Positions 35,872-45,921 are shown, counted from the stretch's first letter. The stretch is 64,000 nt of DNA from Pseudomonas sp. ADAK13 (GCF_012935715.1 NZ_CP052860.1:3782001-3846000); one strand, 5' to 3'. Program-made: numbers and translations. Notes: generated by a model from the letters alone, not told the origin.

Positions 35872-37926
35872 TTAAATCAGCCCCAGGGCCTTGAAAACAA
35901 ATCCATATTCGAGTGCTACGTCACGTAATCCCTGGTAACGACCACTCATGCCGCCATGGCCAGCGCCCAGCTCGGTCTTGAGCAGCAGCAGGTTATCGTC
36001 GGTCTTGGTGTCTCGCAGCCTGGCTACCCACTTGGCGGCTTCCCAATATTGCACGCGGCTGTCGTTGTAGCCGGCGATCACCAGCGTGGCCGGGTAGGCC
36101 TGGGCGCTGACGTTTTCGTACGGCGCGTAGGCCTTGATTCGCGCATACACCTCGGGCTCCTCAGGGTTGCCCCATTCGTCGTACTCGGTGATGGTCAGCG
36201 GCAGTTCCGGGTCGAGCATGGTGTTGAGCACGTCGACGAACGGCACTTCGGCAATCGCCGCCTGGAACAGCTCCGGGCGCTGATTGAGCACCGCGCCGAT
36301 CAACAGGCCGCCGGCGCTGCCGCCGCTGATGGCCAGTTGCTTGGAGGTGGTCAGGCCCTGGGCGATCAGGTGTTCGGCACAGGCGATAAAGTCGCTGAAG
36401 GTGTTTTGCTTGTGCTCCTGCTTGCCGGTGCGGTACCAGGCTTCGCCCAGCTCGCCGCCGCCACGTACATGCGCGATGGCGAAGGCCACGCCGCGGTCCA
36501 GCAGGCTCAGACGCGCGTGGGAGAACCACGGGTCGAGGCTGTGGCCGTAGGCGCCGTAGCCATACAGGTACAACGGCGTCGGCTTGCCCAACTGGTCGCG
36601 GCGCACTACAAGGCTGATGGGCACCTGGGTGCCATCGGCCGAGGTCGCCCACAGCCGCTGGCTGACGTAGTCGTCGGCGTTGAACACGCCCAGCACCGGG
36701 GTTTCCTTGAGCACCTGTTGTGCGCCGCTGGCCAGTTCCAGCTGACGGACCTGCGCCGGGCGGTTCAGCGCTTCATAGCGCAGGCGGATCTTGTCGCTGA
36801 CAAATTCCAGGCTGTTTTGCACGTAGAGGCTGTAGGCCGCGTCCGGTAATTCCACCCGATAGGCGGCTTGGCCTTGGGGGTGAACTTCGATGATCGGCAG
36901 GCCGCCGATGCGCAGGCTCAGGGTCATCGCCCGGGCATTAAGGCTCACGCCATCGAGCATCACCGCGTCGTCGTGGGGGATCAGGTTCTGCCAGTCGTCC
37001 TGGGTCGGCACGCTTCCAGTATCGGCGGCCTGGAACAGGGCGAAGTTGATGCCGTCGCGGTTGCTGCGGATAAACCAGGTCCACTGGTCGTCCAGCTTGC
37101 CGTGGTCGACGTCGTATTCATGGCCTTCGACCCGTGGCGCCATGCAGGTAAACGCCTGCTGCGGCTGATCGGCATCCAGGGCCCAGATTTCGCTGGTGGT
37201 CTTGCTGCCCAGGGCCAGCAGCAACTGGCGCTCGGAGCTTGAGCGATAGCAGTGCAGGAAGAAACGGCCGTCAGGCTCGTGGAACACTTCCTCGGCGGCA
37301 GTGCCGTCCAGGCGATAGCGGTACAGCTTGTGGGGACGGTGGGTGTCGTCCAGTTCGCTGAAGAACAGGGTCAGGCTGTCGTTGGCCCAGGTCATGCTGC
37401 CGTCGCAGTCTTCAAACTCGAGTTCGCTGACCTTGCCGGTGGACAATTCCTTCACGTAGAGGGTGTAGATCTCTTCGCCGCTGGTGTCCAGGCTGTAGGC
37501 CAGGCGCTGGTGGTCCGGGCTGATGCTGAACGCGCCGAGGGAGAAAAAGCCGCCGTTGGCCAATGCGTTCGGGTCCAGCAGCAACTCTTCTGCGCTTTCG
37601 TCGACCTGTTGGCTGTCATCTGCCGGGCGCGGGCAGCGGTAGTGGCGGGCGTATTCGTCGCCGGCGGTGGTGCGGGTGTAATACAGGTACGGGCCCCAGG
37701 GCGAGGGCAGGGACAGGTCGGTTTCGAGGATGCGGCCCTTGATCTCGTCGAACAGGGTTTCGCGCAGGGCCTGCTGGTCGGACAATTCTGCTTCTTGCCA
37801 GGCATTTTCCGCCTTGAGGTAATCGAGCACCTCGGCGCTGTCGCGCTCTTGCAGCCAGGCGTACGGGTCGGTGCCTGGGGCCTTGCGGGCGATCGGGGCG
37901 GCAGTGATGTGGGTCGCTGGGGGCAT
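35872..37926 (-). CDS. ptrB: Oligopeptidase B / prolyl oligopeptidase family (S9)
   Basis: This is a 684-residue serine peptidase with an N-terminal beta-propeller (about 60-400) and a C-terminal alpha/beta-hydrolase. The nucleophile Ser is in AISGGSAGGLLIGAV, the Asp in YNDSRVQYWEAAK and the His in GAGHGGMSGRYQ. Size and the EYDEWGNPEEPEVY segment match oligopeptidase B, which cleaves short peptides after Arg or Lys in the cytoplasm. No signal peptide is seen. The start at 37926 follows AGAGAGTGATCC. Confidence 0.92.
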   Translation of the reverse strand: MPPATHITAAPIARKAPGTDPYAWLQERDSAEVLDYLKAENAWQEAELSDQQALRETLFDEIKGRILETDLSLPSPWGPYLYYTRTTAGDEYARHYRCPRPADDSQQVDESAEELLLDPNALANGGFFSLGAFSISPDHQRLAYSLDTSGEEIYTLYVKELSTGKVSELEFEDCDGSMTWANDSLTLFFSELDDTHRPHKLYRYRLDGTAAEEVFHEPDGRFFLHCYRSSSERQLLLALGSKTTSEIWALDADQPQQAFTCMAPRVEGHEYDVDHGKLDDQWTWFIRSNRDGINFALFQAADTGSVPTQDDWQNLIPHDDAVMLDGVSLNARAMTLSLRIGGLPIIEVHPQGQAAYRVELPDAAYSLYVQNSLEFVSDKIRLRYEALNRPAQVRQLELASGAQQVLKETPVLGVFNADDYVSQRLWATSADGTQVPISLVVRRDQLGKPTPLYLYGYGAYGHSLDPWFSHARLSLLDRGVAFAIAHVRGGGELGEAWYRTGKQEHKQNTFSDFIACAEHLIAQGLTTSKQLAISGGSAGGLLIGAVLNQRPELFQAAIAEVPFVDVLNTMLDPELPLTITEYDEWGNPEEPEVYARIKAYAPYENVSAQAYPATLVIAGYNDSRVQYWEAAKWVARLRDTKTDDNLLLLKTELGAGHGGMSGRYQGLRDVALEYGFVFKALGLI

Positions 37927-38025
37927 GGATCACTCTCTGTCTGGCGGTTGGCCGACGGCATTGCAGCCTCGGCACTGAAAAGCCGTTATCATAGCGGCCT
38001 GTTTGCCTACCTTGCCATGGACACC

Positions 38026-38493
38026 ATGACCGAGAACGACTATCTGATCGCTTGGGGCCTCTACGCCTTCGCAGCCCTGGGTTGCCTGTTGGTGTGGTTT
38101 GCCATGACCCGCTGGATGTGGCGCTGGCTGCGCGAGCCGCTGCGGTTGCTGGTGGCGGTGCTGCTGTTCAGCCCGACCATTGTCGACCCGGTGAAGACCC
38201 AGTTCGCCCCGGCCGTGGCCATTACCGCCCTGGACCTGGTGCTGAAGGTCGGCAACAACGCCTGGCGGGCGATCTCCGATCTGTTCATGTATTCCATGAT
38301 CGCGTTCGGCGTGTACCTGGTTTTTGTGCTGATTCGCTGGCCCATCGAGCGTGCCGCCAGGACCCGTCGTGAGCAGAAGGCCGCCGCTGCGGCAGCCGCT
38401 GCCGCCGAGCCGGATGACGACGAGCCGTTCGCCGATGAGCGTTACGGTCGTCCTGCCCCTGTCAGCGGTATGCGGGTCGAACCGCGTCTTTAA
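38026..38493 (+). CDS. Two- to three-helix membrane protein, conserved hypothetical
   Basis: The 155-residue product starts MTENDYLIAWGLYAFAALGC. It has helices at about 8-28, 38-55 and 80-105, then a charged tail rich in Arg, Ala and Asp (EQKAAAAAAAAAEPDDDEP). An ATG at 38017 would add three residues. I know it only as a conserved Pseudomonas membrane protein; it has no assigned function. It precedes yafJ by 30 bases on the same strand and is probably co-transcribed. Confidence 0.75.
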   Translation: MTENDYLIAWGLYAFAALGCLLVWFAMTRWMWRWLREPLRLLVAVLLFSPTIVDPVKTQFAPAVAITALDLVLKVGNNAWRAISDLFMYSMIAFGVYLVFVLIRWPIERAARTRREQKAAAAAAAAAEPDDDEPFADERYGRPAPVSGMRVEPRL

Positions 38494-38523
38494 CGTTGTA
38501 CGCCCTGTATCGAGAAGCCTGGC

Positions 38524-39300
38524 ATGTGTGAATTATTGGGCATGAGTGCCAACGTACCGACCGATATCGTCTTCAGCTTTACCGGGCTGATGCAGCGCGG
38601 CGGACGTACCGGCCCCCACCGCGACGGTTGGGGCATCGCCTTCTACGAGGGCCGCGGCCTGCGGTTGTTCCAGGACCCGGCGGCCAGCAGCGAATCGGAA
38701 GTCGCGCTGCTGGTGCAGCGTTATCCCATCAAGAGTGAAGTGGTGATTGGCCATATCCGCCAGGCCAATGTCGGCAAGGTGTGCCTGTCCAATACCCATC
38801 CGTTCGTGCGTGAACTGTGGGGCCGCAACTGGTGTTTCGCCCATAACGGCCAACTGGCGGACTTCAATCCTCGCGCCACGTTCTACCGCCCGGTGGGCGA
38901 TACCGACAGCGAAGCGGCGTTCTGCGATTTGCTCAACCGCGTCCGTGAAGCGTTCCCGGAGCCGGTGGACATCGAACAGGTGCTGCCCGACCTGATTGCC
39001 GCCTGCAGCGAATACCGCAGCAAGGGCGTGTTCAACTGCCTGCTGAGCGACGGTGACTGGCTGTTCTGCTATTGCTCGACCAAACTGGCGCAGATCACCC
39101 GGCGTGCGCCGTTTGGCCCTGCGCGCTTGAAAGATGTCGACGTGATCGTCGATTTTCAGGCCGAAACCACGCCAAATGATGTGGTAACGGTGATCGCAAC
39201 CGAGCCCCTGACCGAAAACGAGACTTGGACCCGCTACGAACCGGGCCAGTGGAGCCTGTGGCGACGCGGTGAATGCGTCTCCCAAGGTACAACCGAGTAA
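38524..39300 (+). CDS. yafJ: Class II glutamine amidotransferase, YafJ-like
   Basis: The 258-residue product is an N-terminal-nucleophile amidotransferase: Cys2 in [10 protein letters not shown] is the catalytic residue. Supporting segments are [12 protein letters not shown] (about 37-48), [14 protein letters not shown] and [12 protein letters not shown], typical of the YafJ family. It would release ammonia from glutamine, but no acceptor is known. Upstream is the small membrane protein, downstream a DUF2937 membrane protein (11 bases), suggesting one operon. Confidence 0.93.
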   Translation: MCELLGMSANVPTDIVFSFTGLMQRGGRTGPHRDGWGIAFYEGRGLRLFQDPAASSESEVALLVQRYPIKSEVVIGHIRQANVGKVCLSNTHPFVRELWGRNWCFAHNGQLADFNPRATFYRPVGDTDSEAAFCDLLNRVREAFPEPVDIEQVLPDLIAACSEYRSKGVFNCLLSDGDWLFCYCSTKLAQITRRAPFGPARLKDVDVIVDFQAETTPNDVVTVIATEPLTENETWTRYEPGQWSLWRRGECVSQGTTE

Positions 39301-39311
39301 GGACGCCGAAT

Positions 39312-39854
39312 ATGTTGCTCAGCTATTTGCGACTGGTGCTGTTTGCCGTGGGCCTGCTGGTGGGTGTGCAGGTGCCGGGGTTTATCAGCGACTACGCCAA
39401 GCGCGTCGAAGCCCATTTGATCGAGGCCCAGACCGGCCTGCGCGGCTTCGATGCCACGGCGCAGCAGTTCTTCAACGGCGACTTGCAGGCGCTGGTGGCT
39501 CATTACCGGGCCAGTGACGACCCGGTGTTTCGCAGCGATGCCAACAGCCTGGGGACCTTGCTCGACCGTCAGGTAGCGCTGGATAAGCAATTCCAGGCGA
39601 TGCAAGGCCCGTGGTACATCCGCGCGCTGCAAGTGGCCGTGGCCGCCGACCCGGCGATTCGCCAGGAAACCTGGAACGGCTACAGCTACATGCTGTTGCT
39701 GACCCCGGAAGCCATGGGCTGGGGCCTGGGCGGCGCGATGCTGTTGTCGTTTGGCATCGAATGCCTGTTCCGCCTGATCGACTGGGTGGTGTTGGGCGGC
39801 AAGCGCCTGCGCCAGAGCCGGCCGATTGAAGAGCGGGACCTGAAAGGGTTGTAG
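39312..39854 (+). CDS. DUF2937 family membrane protein
   Basis: The 180-residue product has an N-terminal membrane helix (LLSYLRLVLFAVGLLVGVQV), a soluble helical middle and a second pair of hydrophobic segments (GWGLGGAMLLSFGIECLFRLI). The QVPGFISDYAKRVEAHLIEA stretch is the DUF2937 hallmark. It is placed after yafJ on the same strand. Topology suggests an inner-membrane protein with a periplasmic or cytoplasmic loop of about 100 residues. Role unknown. Confidence 0.85.
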   Translation: MLLSYLRLVLFAVGLLVGVQVPGFISDYAKRVEAHLIEAQTGLRGFDATAQQFFNGDLQALVAHYRASDDPVFRSDANSLGTLLDRQVALDKQFQAMQGPWYIRALQVAVAADPAIRQETWNGYSYMLLLTPEAMGWGLGGAMLLSFGIECLFRLIDWVVLGGKRLRQSRPIEERDLKGL

Positions 39855-39860
39855 GACCGG

Positions 39861-40790
39861 TTACGGTCCGGCCGAGGGTTTGCTCAGCACCATCAAACCC
39901 TCGCCGACCTTCTGCGCATACCGCCCCACCACGATCTGGCACAGCGCCACGATTTCCTCCACCAACTCCACCCCGACCCGCCACGACACCACCACCTGCA
40001 GGTTCGGCGGGCGCTGTGCCATGGCCAGCAGGGTCATCTCGCCCCGCGCCAACTCTTCCCTGACCAGCACCGGCGGCAACGCGCCAATCCCGAACCCGTC
40101 GCGCAGCAAACGGGTAATCGCCGACACCGAATTCACGCAGTTCATCCTGGGCGCAGCCACGCCGTTGGCTTGCATCAGGCTGAGCACGTCCTGGTGCGGG
40201 CAGGAGTTTTTCGAGTAGGTGATGATGCGTTCCTGGGCCAGTTCGGCGAGGGAGGCGTAGTTGCGGTTGTGGATCGAGTCGCTGGCGACGATCCAGCCCA
40301 TGGGGTGGCTGGCCAGTTCCAGGCTGCGCAGGGTTTCCTGGCGCAGCAGGTCGGTTTGCAGGATCAGGTCGAGAAAACCTTTTTGCAATTGATCGATGAG
40401 GTTGAACGAGGTGTCGGCCACCAGTTCGATCTCCACCCGCGGAAAGCGCTCCATCAACTCGGTCACCAGCGGGCTGAGCCAGGTGTGGATCACCGTGTCC
40501 ATCACCCCGATGCGGATCCGCCCAACCTGGCTGCTGGTGGTTTCCAGGGACTGCTTGAGCCCTTGCATGGTGGCCATCATCTGCTCGGCGTAATCCAGCA
40601 CCTTCACCCCTTCCGGGGTCAGGCTCACGCCGCGGGAATCGCGCAGGAACAGCTTCACCCCCAGTTCACTTTCCAGCACCGCGATGCGGCTGGAAATCGA
40701 CGCCTGGGTGGTGAAGAGCTTTTCGGCGGTGAGGCGAAAGCTCTTGAGCTTGGCCACCCAGACGAAGGTTTCAAGGAACTTCAAATTCAT
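39861..40790 (-). CDS. LysR-family regulator of the 5-oxoproline locus (putative)
   Basis: The 309-residue product begins MNLKFLETFVWVAKLKSFRL, with the helix-turn-helix TAEKLFTTQASISSRIAVLE at about residues 21-40 and a standard effector domain. It is transcribed away from the MFS/pxpABC cluster over a 141-base gap, so it probably controls that cluster in response to 5-oxoproline or its product. This is inferred from layout only. It converges with the DUF2937 gene with 6 bases between. Confidence 0.85.
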   Translation of the reverse strand: MNLKFLETFVWVAKLKSFRLTAEKLFTTQASISSRIAVLESELGVKLFLRDSRGVSLTPEGVKVLDYAEQMMATMQGLKQSLETTSSQVGRIRIGVMDTVIHTWLSPLVTELMERFPRVEIELVADTSFNLIDQLQKGFLDLILQTDLLRQETLRSLELASHPMGWIVASDSIHNRNYASLAELAQERIITYSKNSCPHQDVLSLMQANGVAAPRMNCVNSVSAITRLLRDGFGIGALPPVLVREELARGEMTLLAMAQRPPNLQVVVSWRVGVELVEEIVALCQIVVGRYAQKVGEGLMVLSKPSAGP

Positions 40791-40931
40791 GGGATCAACT
40801 TTTTCTTATGCATTGGGGCGGTTTTTATTAGTTGGACGCAGCAGGGGTCGCACGCCAAAAATCGGCTCGTCTCACGATAAGCGTCGTAGGGGCCCAGAAC
40901 AATACCAATAATATTCACGTGGAGATCCGCC

Positions 40932-42218
40932 ATGAGTGCGCCCGATACCCTGGAGGTGGCCAAGCCCGAACGCCGCGCCGGACCGTTTGACTGGTACCGC
41001 AATATCAACCAGCAGGAGCGCCGTACGTTCTGGAGCTGCAAGATCGGCTACGGCCTGGACGGCATGGACACCCAGATGCTCAGCTTTGTGGTCCCGACAC
41101 TGATTGCGATGTGGAGCATTACCACCGGCCAGGCAGGCCTGATCCACACCAGCACTCTGATCGCTTCGGCACTGGGCGGCTGGATCGCCGGCATCCTGTC
41201 GGACCGCATTGGCCGCGTGCTCACCCTGCAGCTGACGGTGCTGTGGTTTGCGGTGTTCACCTTCCTGTGTGGCCTGGCGCAAAGCTACGAGCAGTTGCTG
41301 GTGGCGCGTACCTTGATGGGCTTTGGTTTTGGCGGCGAATGGACCGCCGGCGCCGTGCTGATGGGCGAGGTGATTCGCGCCAAGGACCGCGGCAAGGCGG
41401 TGGGCATGGTGCAGTCCGGCTGGGCACTGGGCTGGGGCATCACGGCGATTCTTTATGCACTGTTGTACTCCTGGTTGCCCCCGGAAGACGCCTGGCGCGC
41501 GCTGTTCATGTTGGGCCTGCTGCCGGCGATCTTCGTGATTTTTGTGCGGCGCCTGGTCAAGGACCCGGAGATTTATCGCCAGGCCAAAGCGAAGGAAGCA
41601 CCGAGCAACCCGGCGAAGTTCTACGAGATTTTCGCCCCCGGCATGCTCAGCACCACGCTTCGCGCTTCGCTGCTGACCACCGGCGCGCTGGGTGGGTATT
41701 ACGCCATCACGTCGTGGCTGCCGACCTTTCTGAAAAACGAACGGGGCTTAAGTGTCCTCGGTACCGGCGGATATCTGGCCATGGTGATCGTGGGTTCCTA
41801 CGTGGGCTATGTGATCAGTGCCTACATGACCGACCTGCTCGGGCGCAAAAAGAACTTTATTTTGTTCGCCGTGGGCTCCTTCATCATCGTCGTGCTCTAC
41901 ACCCAACTGCAGGTCAGCAACCAGGTCATGCTGTGGCTGGGTTTCCCCCTGGGCTTCTTTGCCTCGGGGATTTTCAGCGGCATGGGCGCGTTTCTCACCG
42001 AGCTGTTTCCCACCCGGATTCGTGGTTCTGGCCAGGGTTTTTGCTACAACATCGGCCGGGCACTCGCGGCGTTCTTCCCGCTGCTGATTGGCCTGTTGAG
42101 CCAGAAGGTGCCCCTGAGTATGGGCATTGGCGGGTTTGCGGCGGTGTCCTACGGCGTGGTGATCCTGGCGGCGCTGAGCCTGCCGGAAACCCGTGGCAAG
42201 CAGCTTGAAGCACAGTAA
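40932..42218 (+). CDS. MFS transporter, probable 5-oxoproline/organic acid importer
   Basis: The 428-residue product has about twelve helices. It shows SKIGYGLDGMDTQMLSF-like symporter features in helix 1, GGWIAGILSDRIGRV (motif A) in loop 2-3, and GFGFGGEWTAGAVLMGEV in helix 4, characteristic of the aromatic-acid:H+/sialate symporter branches. It is first in the gene set ahead of pxpABC, only 70 bases upstream of pxpA, and near the divergent LysR gene. The substrate is inferred as 5-oxoproline (pyroglutamate) from that neighbourhood. Confidence 0.83.
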   Translation: MSAPDTLEVAKPERRAGPFDWYRNINQQERRTFWSCKIGYGLDGMDTQMLSFVVPTLIAMWSITTGQAGLIHTSTLIASALGGWIAGILSDRIGRVLTLQLTVLWFAVFTFLCGLAQSYEQLLVARTLMGFGFGGEWTAGAVLMGEVIRAKDRGKAVGMVQSGWALGWGITAILYALLYSWLPPEDAWRALFMLGLLPAIFVIFVRRLVKDPEIYRQAKAKEAPSNPAKFYEIFAPGMLSTTLRASLLTTGALGGYYAITSWLPTFLKNERGLSVLGTGGYLAMVIVGSYVGYVISAYMTDLLGRKKNFILFAVGSFIIVVLYTQLQVSNQVMLWLGFPLGFFASGIFSGMGAFLTELFPTRIRGSGQGFCYNIGRALAAFFPLLIGLLSQKVPLSMGIGGFAAVSYGVVILAALSLPETRGKQLEAQ

Positions 42219-42288
42219 CCTGAACGTTGCGGGATCTTGAAGAAAGGTCCCACACTAGAAAAATATAAAGACTACAGGAGCCCTCACC

Positions 42289-43032
42289 GTGAGCCGCCTG
42301 CTATTGAACTGCGACATCGGCGAAAGCTTTGGCAACTGGACCTTGGGTCTGGACGCCGAGGTCATGCCGTTCATTGATTGCGCCAACGTTGCCTGCGGCT
42401 TCCACGCCGGCGACCCGAGCATCATGCGCAAGACCGTCAGCCTGGCCTTCCAGCATGGCGTGCAGGTGGGTGCGCACCCGGCGTACCAGGATTTGCAGGG
42501 TTTCGGCCGCCGCTCGATGGCCTACACCCCGCAGGAAATCCAGGACCTGTTGCACTACCAGATCGGCGCCCTCGACGGCATTTGCCGGGCCCAGGGCGGG
42601 CGTGTCAGCTACGTCAAACCCCATGGCGCGATGTACAACGACATGATGGCCAAGCCGGCCCAATTGCGCGCAGTGATCCAGGCCGTGGCGGCCTACGACG
42701 CCAGCCTGCCCCTGATGCTGATGGCCACCCGCGACAACAGTGCCGCCCAGGCCCTGGGTGACGAATATGGCGTGACCTTGTGGTTCGAAGCGTTCGCTGA
42801 CCGGGCCTACGACAGCGCCGGCCATCTGGTCTCCCGCCAGTTGCCGGGCGCGGTGCACCACGATCCGGAAAAGATCATCCAGCAGGCCCTGATCATCGCT
42901 CGCGGTGAGCACCTGGTCGCCAGCGACGGCAGCCCGTTACATCTGCAGGCCAATACCTTGTGTGTGCATGGCGATAACGCCAGCTCGGTGGCCGCCGTGC
43001 AGCGCATCCGCGCGGCGTTGACCCCAGCATGA
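42289..43032 (+). CDS. pxpA: 5-oxoprolinase subunit A (LamB/YcsF family)
   Basis: The 247-residue product is the PxpA subunit of the ATP-dependent prokaryotic 5-oxoprolinase, which opens 5-oxoproline to glutamate. Signatures: [13 protein letters not shown] at the start, [15 protein letters not shown] near residue 40, [18 protein letters not shown] near 60, and [12 protein letters not shown] near 105. The initiator is a GTG behind AGGAGCCC. The stop overlaps pxpB by four bases (ATGA). Confidence 0.95.
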   Translation: MSRLLLNCDIGESFGNWTLGLDAEVMPFIDCANVACGFHAGDPSIMRKTVSLAFQHGVQVGAHPAYQDLQGFGRRSMAYTPQEIQDLLHYQIGALDGICRAQGGRVSYVKPHGAMYNDMMAKPAQLRAVIQAVAAYDASLPLMLMATRDNSAAQALGDEYGVTLWFEAFADRAYDSAGHLVSRQLPGAVHHDPEKIIQQALIIARGEHLVASDGSPLHLQANTLCVHGDNASSVAAVQRIRAALTPA

Positions 43033-43733
43033 AGCCACGGATTGAAGTAGTGGCCATCGACTGCCTGATGGTGCGCCTGTTTGATGTGATCGCCGAAGAC
43101 AACATGCCCTGGATGCTCGCCGCCACACGGCGGCTGAGGGAAGGGTTTGGCCCTGCGCTGGTGGACCTGGTGCCGTCCTACACGACCCTGATGGTGCACT
43201 ACGACCTGTTGGCGCTGGACCCGGGCCAGGCCAGGGTGTTGATCGATCAGGCGCTTGAAGAATTGCAGCCAGAGCCCAAGGGCAGCGGGCAATGCCATGT
43301 GTTGCCGGTTTGGTATGACCTGAGTGTTGGCCCCGAGCTGACATTGCTCGCGCAGCGCAGTGGCCTGGCGGTGGAGGAGGTGATTCGTCGCCACAGCCAG
43401 CACGAGTATCAGGTCTTCGCCTTGGGCTTCGCCCCGGGGTTTGCCTTTATGGGGCTGGTGGATGAACAGCTCGCCACGCCTCGTCTCAGTACGCCGCGCA
43501 AGCGAGTAGCGGCCGGCAGCGTGGGGATCGCCGAGCGGCAGACGGCGGCCTATCCGGTGGTATCGCCGGGCGGCTGGAACCTGATCGGCCGCACGCCGGC
43601 CAAGCTGTTTGACCGCGAGCGCGACGGCTACAGCCTGATGCAGCCGGGGGACACCGTGCGTTACGAAGCCGTCAGCCACAGCGAATTCATCCACCTGGGT
43701 GGCGATGACACGCCGTTGGAGGCGCAGGCATGA
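43029..43733 (+). CDS. pxpB: 5-oxoprolinase subunit B (KipI family)
   Basis: The 234-residue product is the PxpB/KipI-type allophanate-hydrolase-fold subunit. Diagnostic segments are [34 protein letters not shown] and [17 protein letters not shown], then [20 protein letters not shown]. It forms a complex with PxpC; KipI in Bacillus also inhibits a sporulation kinase, which is not relevant here. It overlaps both neighbours by four bases, consistent with coupled translation of a stoichiometric complex. Confidence 0.95.
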   Translation: MKPRIEVVAIDCLMVRLFDVIAEDNMPWMLAATRRLREGFGPALVDLVPSYTTLMVHYDLLALDPGQARVLIDQALEELQPEPKGSGQCHVLPVWYDLSVGPELTLLAQRSGLAVEEVIRRHSQHEYQVFALGFAPGFAFMGLVDEQLATPRLSTPRKRVAAGSVGIAERQTAAYPVVSPGGWNLIGRTPAKLFDRERDGYSLMQPGDTVRYEAVSHSEFIHLGGDDTPLEAQA

Positions 43734-44653
43734 GCCGCTTGATGATCGAGGCCAGCACACCGCTGTGCCTGTTGCAGGACGCCGGACGCTTTGGCGTAAG
43801 GCATTTGGGCGTGACCCAGGGCGGTGCGCTGGATTGGGTATCAATGTCGTGGGCCAATTGGTTGCTGGGCAATGCCCTGGACGCGCCGGTGGTGGAAATC
43901 ACCCTGGGCGGCTTTACGGTGCAGGCCGAGGGCTATTGCCTGCTGGCGCTGGCCGGGGCGGACCTGGGCGCTTATGTTGATGAGCGCGCCATCAGCCCGG
44001 GACGCAGCTTTATTCTGCAAAAAGGCCAGTGTTTGCGTTTTACCCAGCCCTTCAGTGGTGCGCGGGCTTACCTCGCCGCGCCGGGCGGGTTCGATGCGCC
44101 GCAGGTGCTGGGCAGTTGCGCCACGGTGGGGCGTGAGGAGCTGGGCGGGCTGGATGGTTTTGGCCGGGCGCTGGCTGAAGGTGCGCAGCTGACGTATTCA
44201 GGCACGGGCGGTGCAATGCGGGAGTTGTCCGCGGGGCAGTTGCCGAAACTGGACGCGAAGGCGCCACTGGAGGTGATCCTCGGGGCACAGATTGGCCAGT
44301 TTGGTGGGCAGAGTCTGTTTGATGTGTTCAACAGCGAGTGGACGCTCGACAGCCGCGCCGATCGCATGGGCATGCGCTTGCTGGGCACGCCGTTGCAGTA
44401 CCAGGGGCCGTCGCTGATCTCGGAAGGCATACCGCTGGGCGCGATCCAGGTGCCGCCGGACGGGCAGCCGATCGTGTTGCTCAACGATCGGCAGACCATT
44501 GGCGGCTACCCACGATTGGGCGCGTTGACGCCATTGGCGTTGGCGCGGCTGGCGCAGTGTTTGCCGGGGGAGAAGGTGCGATTGGCGCCGGTGGTGCAAG
44601 AGACGGCGCATCGGCAGCATGTGGAGTATTTGCGCCGCTTTATGGACCGCTAA
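43730..44653 (+). CDS. pxpC: 5-oxoprolinase subunit C (KipA family)
   Basis: The 307-residue product matches PxpC/KipA (often annotated biotin-dependent carboxyltransferase). The segments LLQDAGRFGVRHLGVTQGGA, LNDRQTIGGYPRLGAL and WTLDSRADRMGMRL are typical. It completes the A-B-C set with a four-base overlap to pxpB. With the MFS importer and LysR gene upstream, the block encodes uptake and hydrolysis of 5-oxoproline to glutamate. Confidence 0.95.
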   Translation: MSRLMIEASTPLCLLQDAGRFGVRHLGVTQGGALDWVSMSWANWLLGNALDAPVVEITLGGFTVQAEGYCLLALAGADLGAYVDERAISPGRSFILQKGQCLRFTQPFSGARAYLAAPGGFDAPQVLGSCATVGREELGGLDGFGRALAEGAQLTYSGTGGAMRELSAGQLPKLDAKAPLEVILGAQIGQFGGQSLFDVFNSEWTLDSRADRMGMRLLGTPLQYQGPSLISEGIPLGAIQVPPDGQPIVLLNDRQTIGGYPRLGALTPLALARLAQCLPGEKVRLAPVVQETAHRQHVEYLRRFMDR

Positions 44654-44657
44654 AAGC

Positions 44658-44723
44658 ATCGCAGGCAAGCCAGGTCCCACAATTTGGAATGCATTCCCTG
44701 TGGGAGCTGGCTTGCCTGCGATG
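44658..44723. repeat. REP-like inverted repeat
   Basis: Arms at 44658-44682 and 44699-44723 are reverse complements with one mismatch (caggtcccac against gtgggagctg) around a 16-base loop. The core is gggagctggcttgcctgcg, the same as the 5995-6081 element. It lies between the convergent stops of pxpC and the VWA gene. Confidence 0.85.
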
Positions 44724-44742
44724 GCGTCAGTGAGTGCTCCGC

Positions 44743-45921
44743 CTATTTGGAAAGAAAGCGCATACCTTCCTCAAGCCCCCGCAACGTCAACGGAAACATC
44801 TGGTCCTCGATCAAGTCCCGGACAATCCCGGTGGACGCGGTATAGCCCCAGGTATCTTTTGGATACGGATTAATCCAGATCAGCTTCTTGTACTTCTCCA
44901 TGAACCGCTGCATCCACACGTACCCGGGTTCTTCGTTCCAGTGCTCGACGCTGCCGCCGGCCTGGGTGATTTCATACGGCGCCATGGCCGCATCGCCGAT
45001 AAAGATCACTTTGTAGTCGGCGCCGTACTTGTGCAGCAAGTCCTGGGTCGAGGTACGTTCCGAACCCCGGCGCATGTTGTTCTTCCATACCGATTCATAA
45101 ATGAAGTTGTGGAAGTAGAAGTACTCCAGGTGCTTGAACTCGGTCTTGCACGCGGAGAACAGCTCTTCGCAAGTCTTCACATGGGCATCCATCGACCCGC
45201 CAATGTCGAACAGCAACAGCAGCTTGATGGTGTTGCGCCGCTCCGGGCGCATCTGGATATTCAGCAACCCGGCATCGCGCGCCGTATGGTCGATGGTGCC
45301 GTCGATGTCGAGCTCTTCCGCCGCACCCTGGCGCGCGAACTTGCGCAGGCGGCGCAGGGCGATCTTGATGTTGCGCGTGCCCAGTTCCACCGAGTCATCG
45401 AGGTTCTTGTACTCGCGCTGGTCCCAGACCTTGACCGCCTTGCCCTGGCGCTTGCCGGCATCACCCACGCGAATGCCTTCGGGGTTGAAGCCGCCGGAGC
45501 CGAACGGGCTGGTGCCGCCGGTGCCGATCCACTTGTTGCCGCCGGCGTGGCGTTCCTTCTGTTCTTCCAGGCGCTTCTTGAATTCTTCGATCAGCTTGTC
45601 CAACCCGCCAAGGGACTGGATTTGCGCGCGTTCCTCGTCGGTCAGCGAGCGTTCGAACTCCTTGCGCAGCCAGTCTTCGGGGATCAGCGCCTGCAGGTGA
45701 TCGTCGAGTTTTTCCAGGCCATTGAAGTAGGCGCCGAAGGCTCGGTCGAATTTGTCGAAATGCCGTTCGTCCTTCACCAGGATCGCCCGGGCCAAGTAGT
45801 AAAACTCGTCCATGTCGGCGAAGGTCACGCGCTGTTTCAGCGCGTTGATCAGGTCCAGCAGCTCGCGCACCGAGACGGGCACCTTGGCTGCACGCATTTC
45901 ATTGAACAGGTTGAGCAGCAT
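44743..45921 (-). CDS. VWA-domain protein (CoxE-like), partner of MoxR
   Basis: The 392-residue product carries a CoxE-type von Willebrand A domain in its C-terminal half, with the metal-site motif KLLLLFDIGGSMDAH (DxGxS) near residue 225 and IFIGDAAMAPYE further on. The N terminus is helical (LLNLFNEMRAAKVPVSVREL). It follows the MoxR ATPase gene by 11 bases on the same strand. MoxR/VWA pairs act as chaperone-like machines that insert metal or assemble complexes; the client here is unknown. Confidence 0.9.
   Translation of the reverse strand: MLLNLFNEMRAAKVPVSVRELLDLINALKQRVTFADMDEFYYLARAILVKDERHFDKFDRAFGAYFNGLEKLDDHLQALIPEDWLRKEFERSLTDEERAQIQSLGGLDKLIEEFKKRLEEQKERHAGGNKWIGTGGTSPFGSGGFNPEGIRVGDAGKRQGKAVKVWDQREYKNLDDSVELGTRNIKIALRRLRKFARQGAAEELDIDGTIDHTARDAGLLNIQMRPERRNTIKLLLLFDIGGSMDAHVKTCEELFSACKTEFKHLEYFYFHNFIYESVWKNNMRRGSERTSTQDLLHKYGADYKVIFIGDAAMAPYEITQAGGSVEHWNEEPGYVWMQRFMEKYKKLIWINPYPKDTWGYTASTGIVRDLIEDQMFPLTLRGLEEGMRFLSK

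Noticed and set aside
37252..38025. Long plus-strand frame (from 37252) running into the small membrane protein gene
   Set aside because: It is the complement of oligopeptidase B; the real gene starts at the ATG at 38026, directly before a membrane helix.
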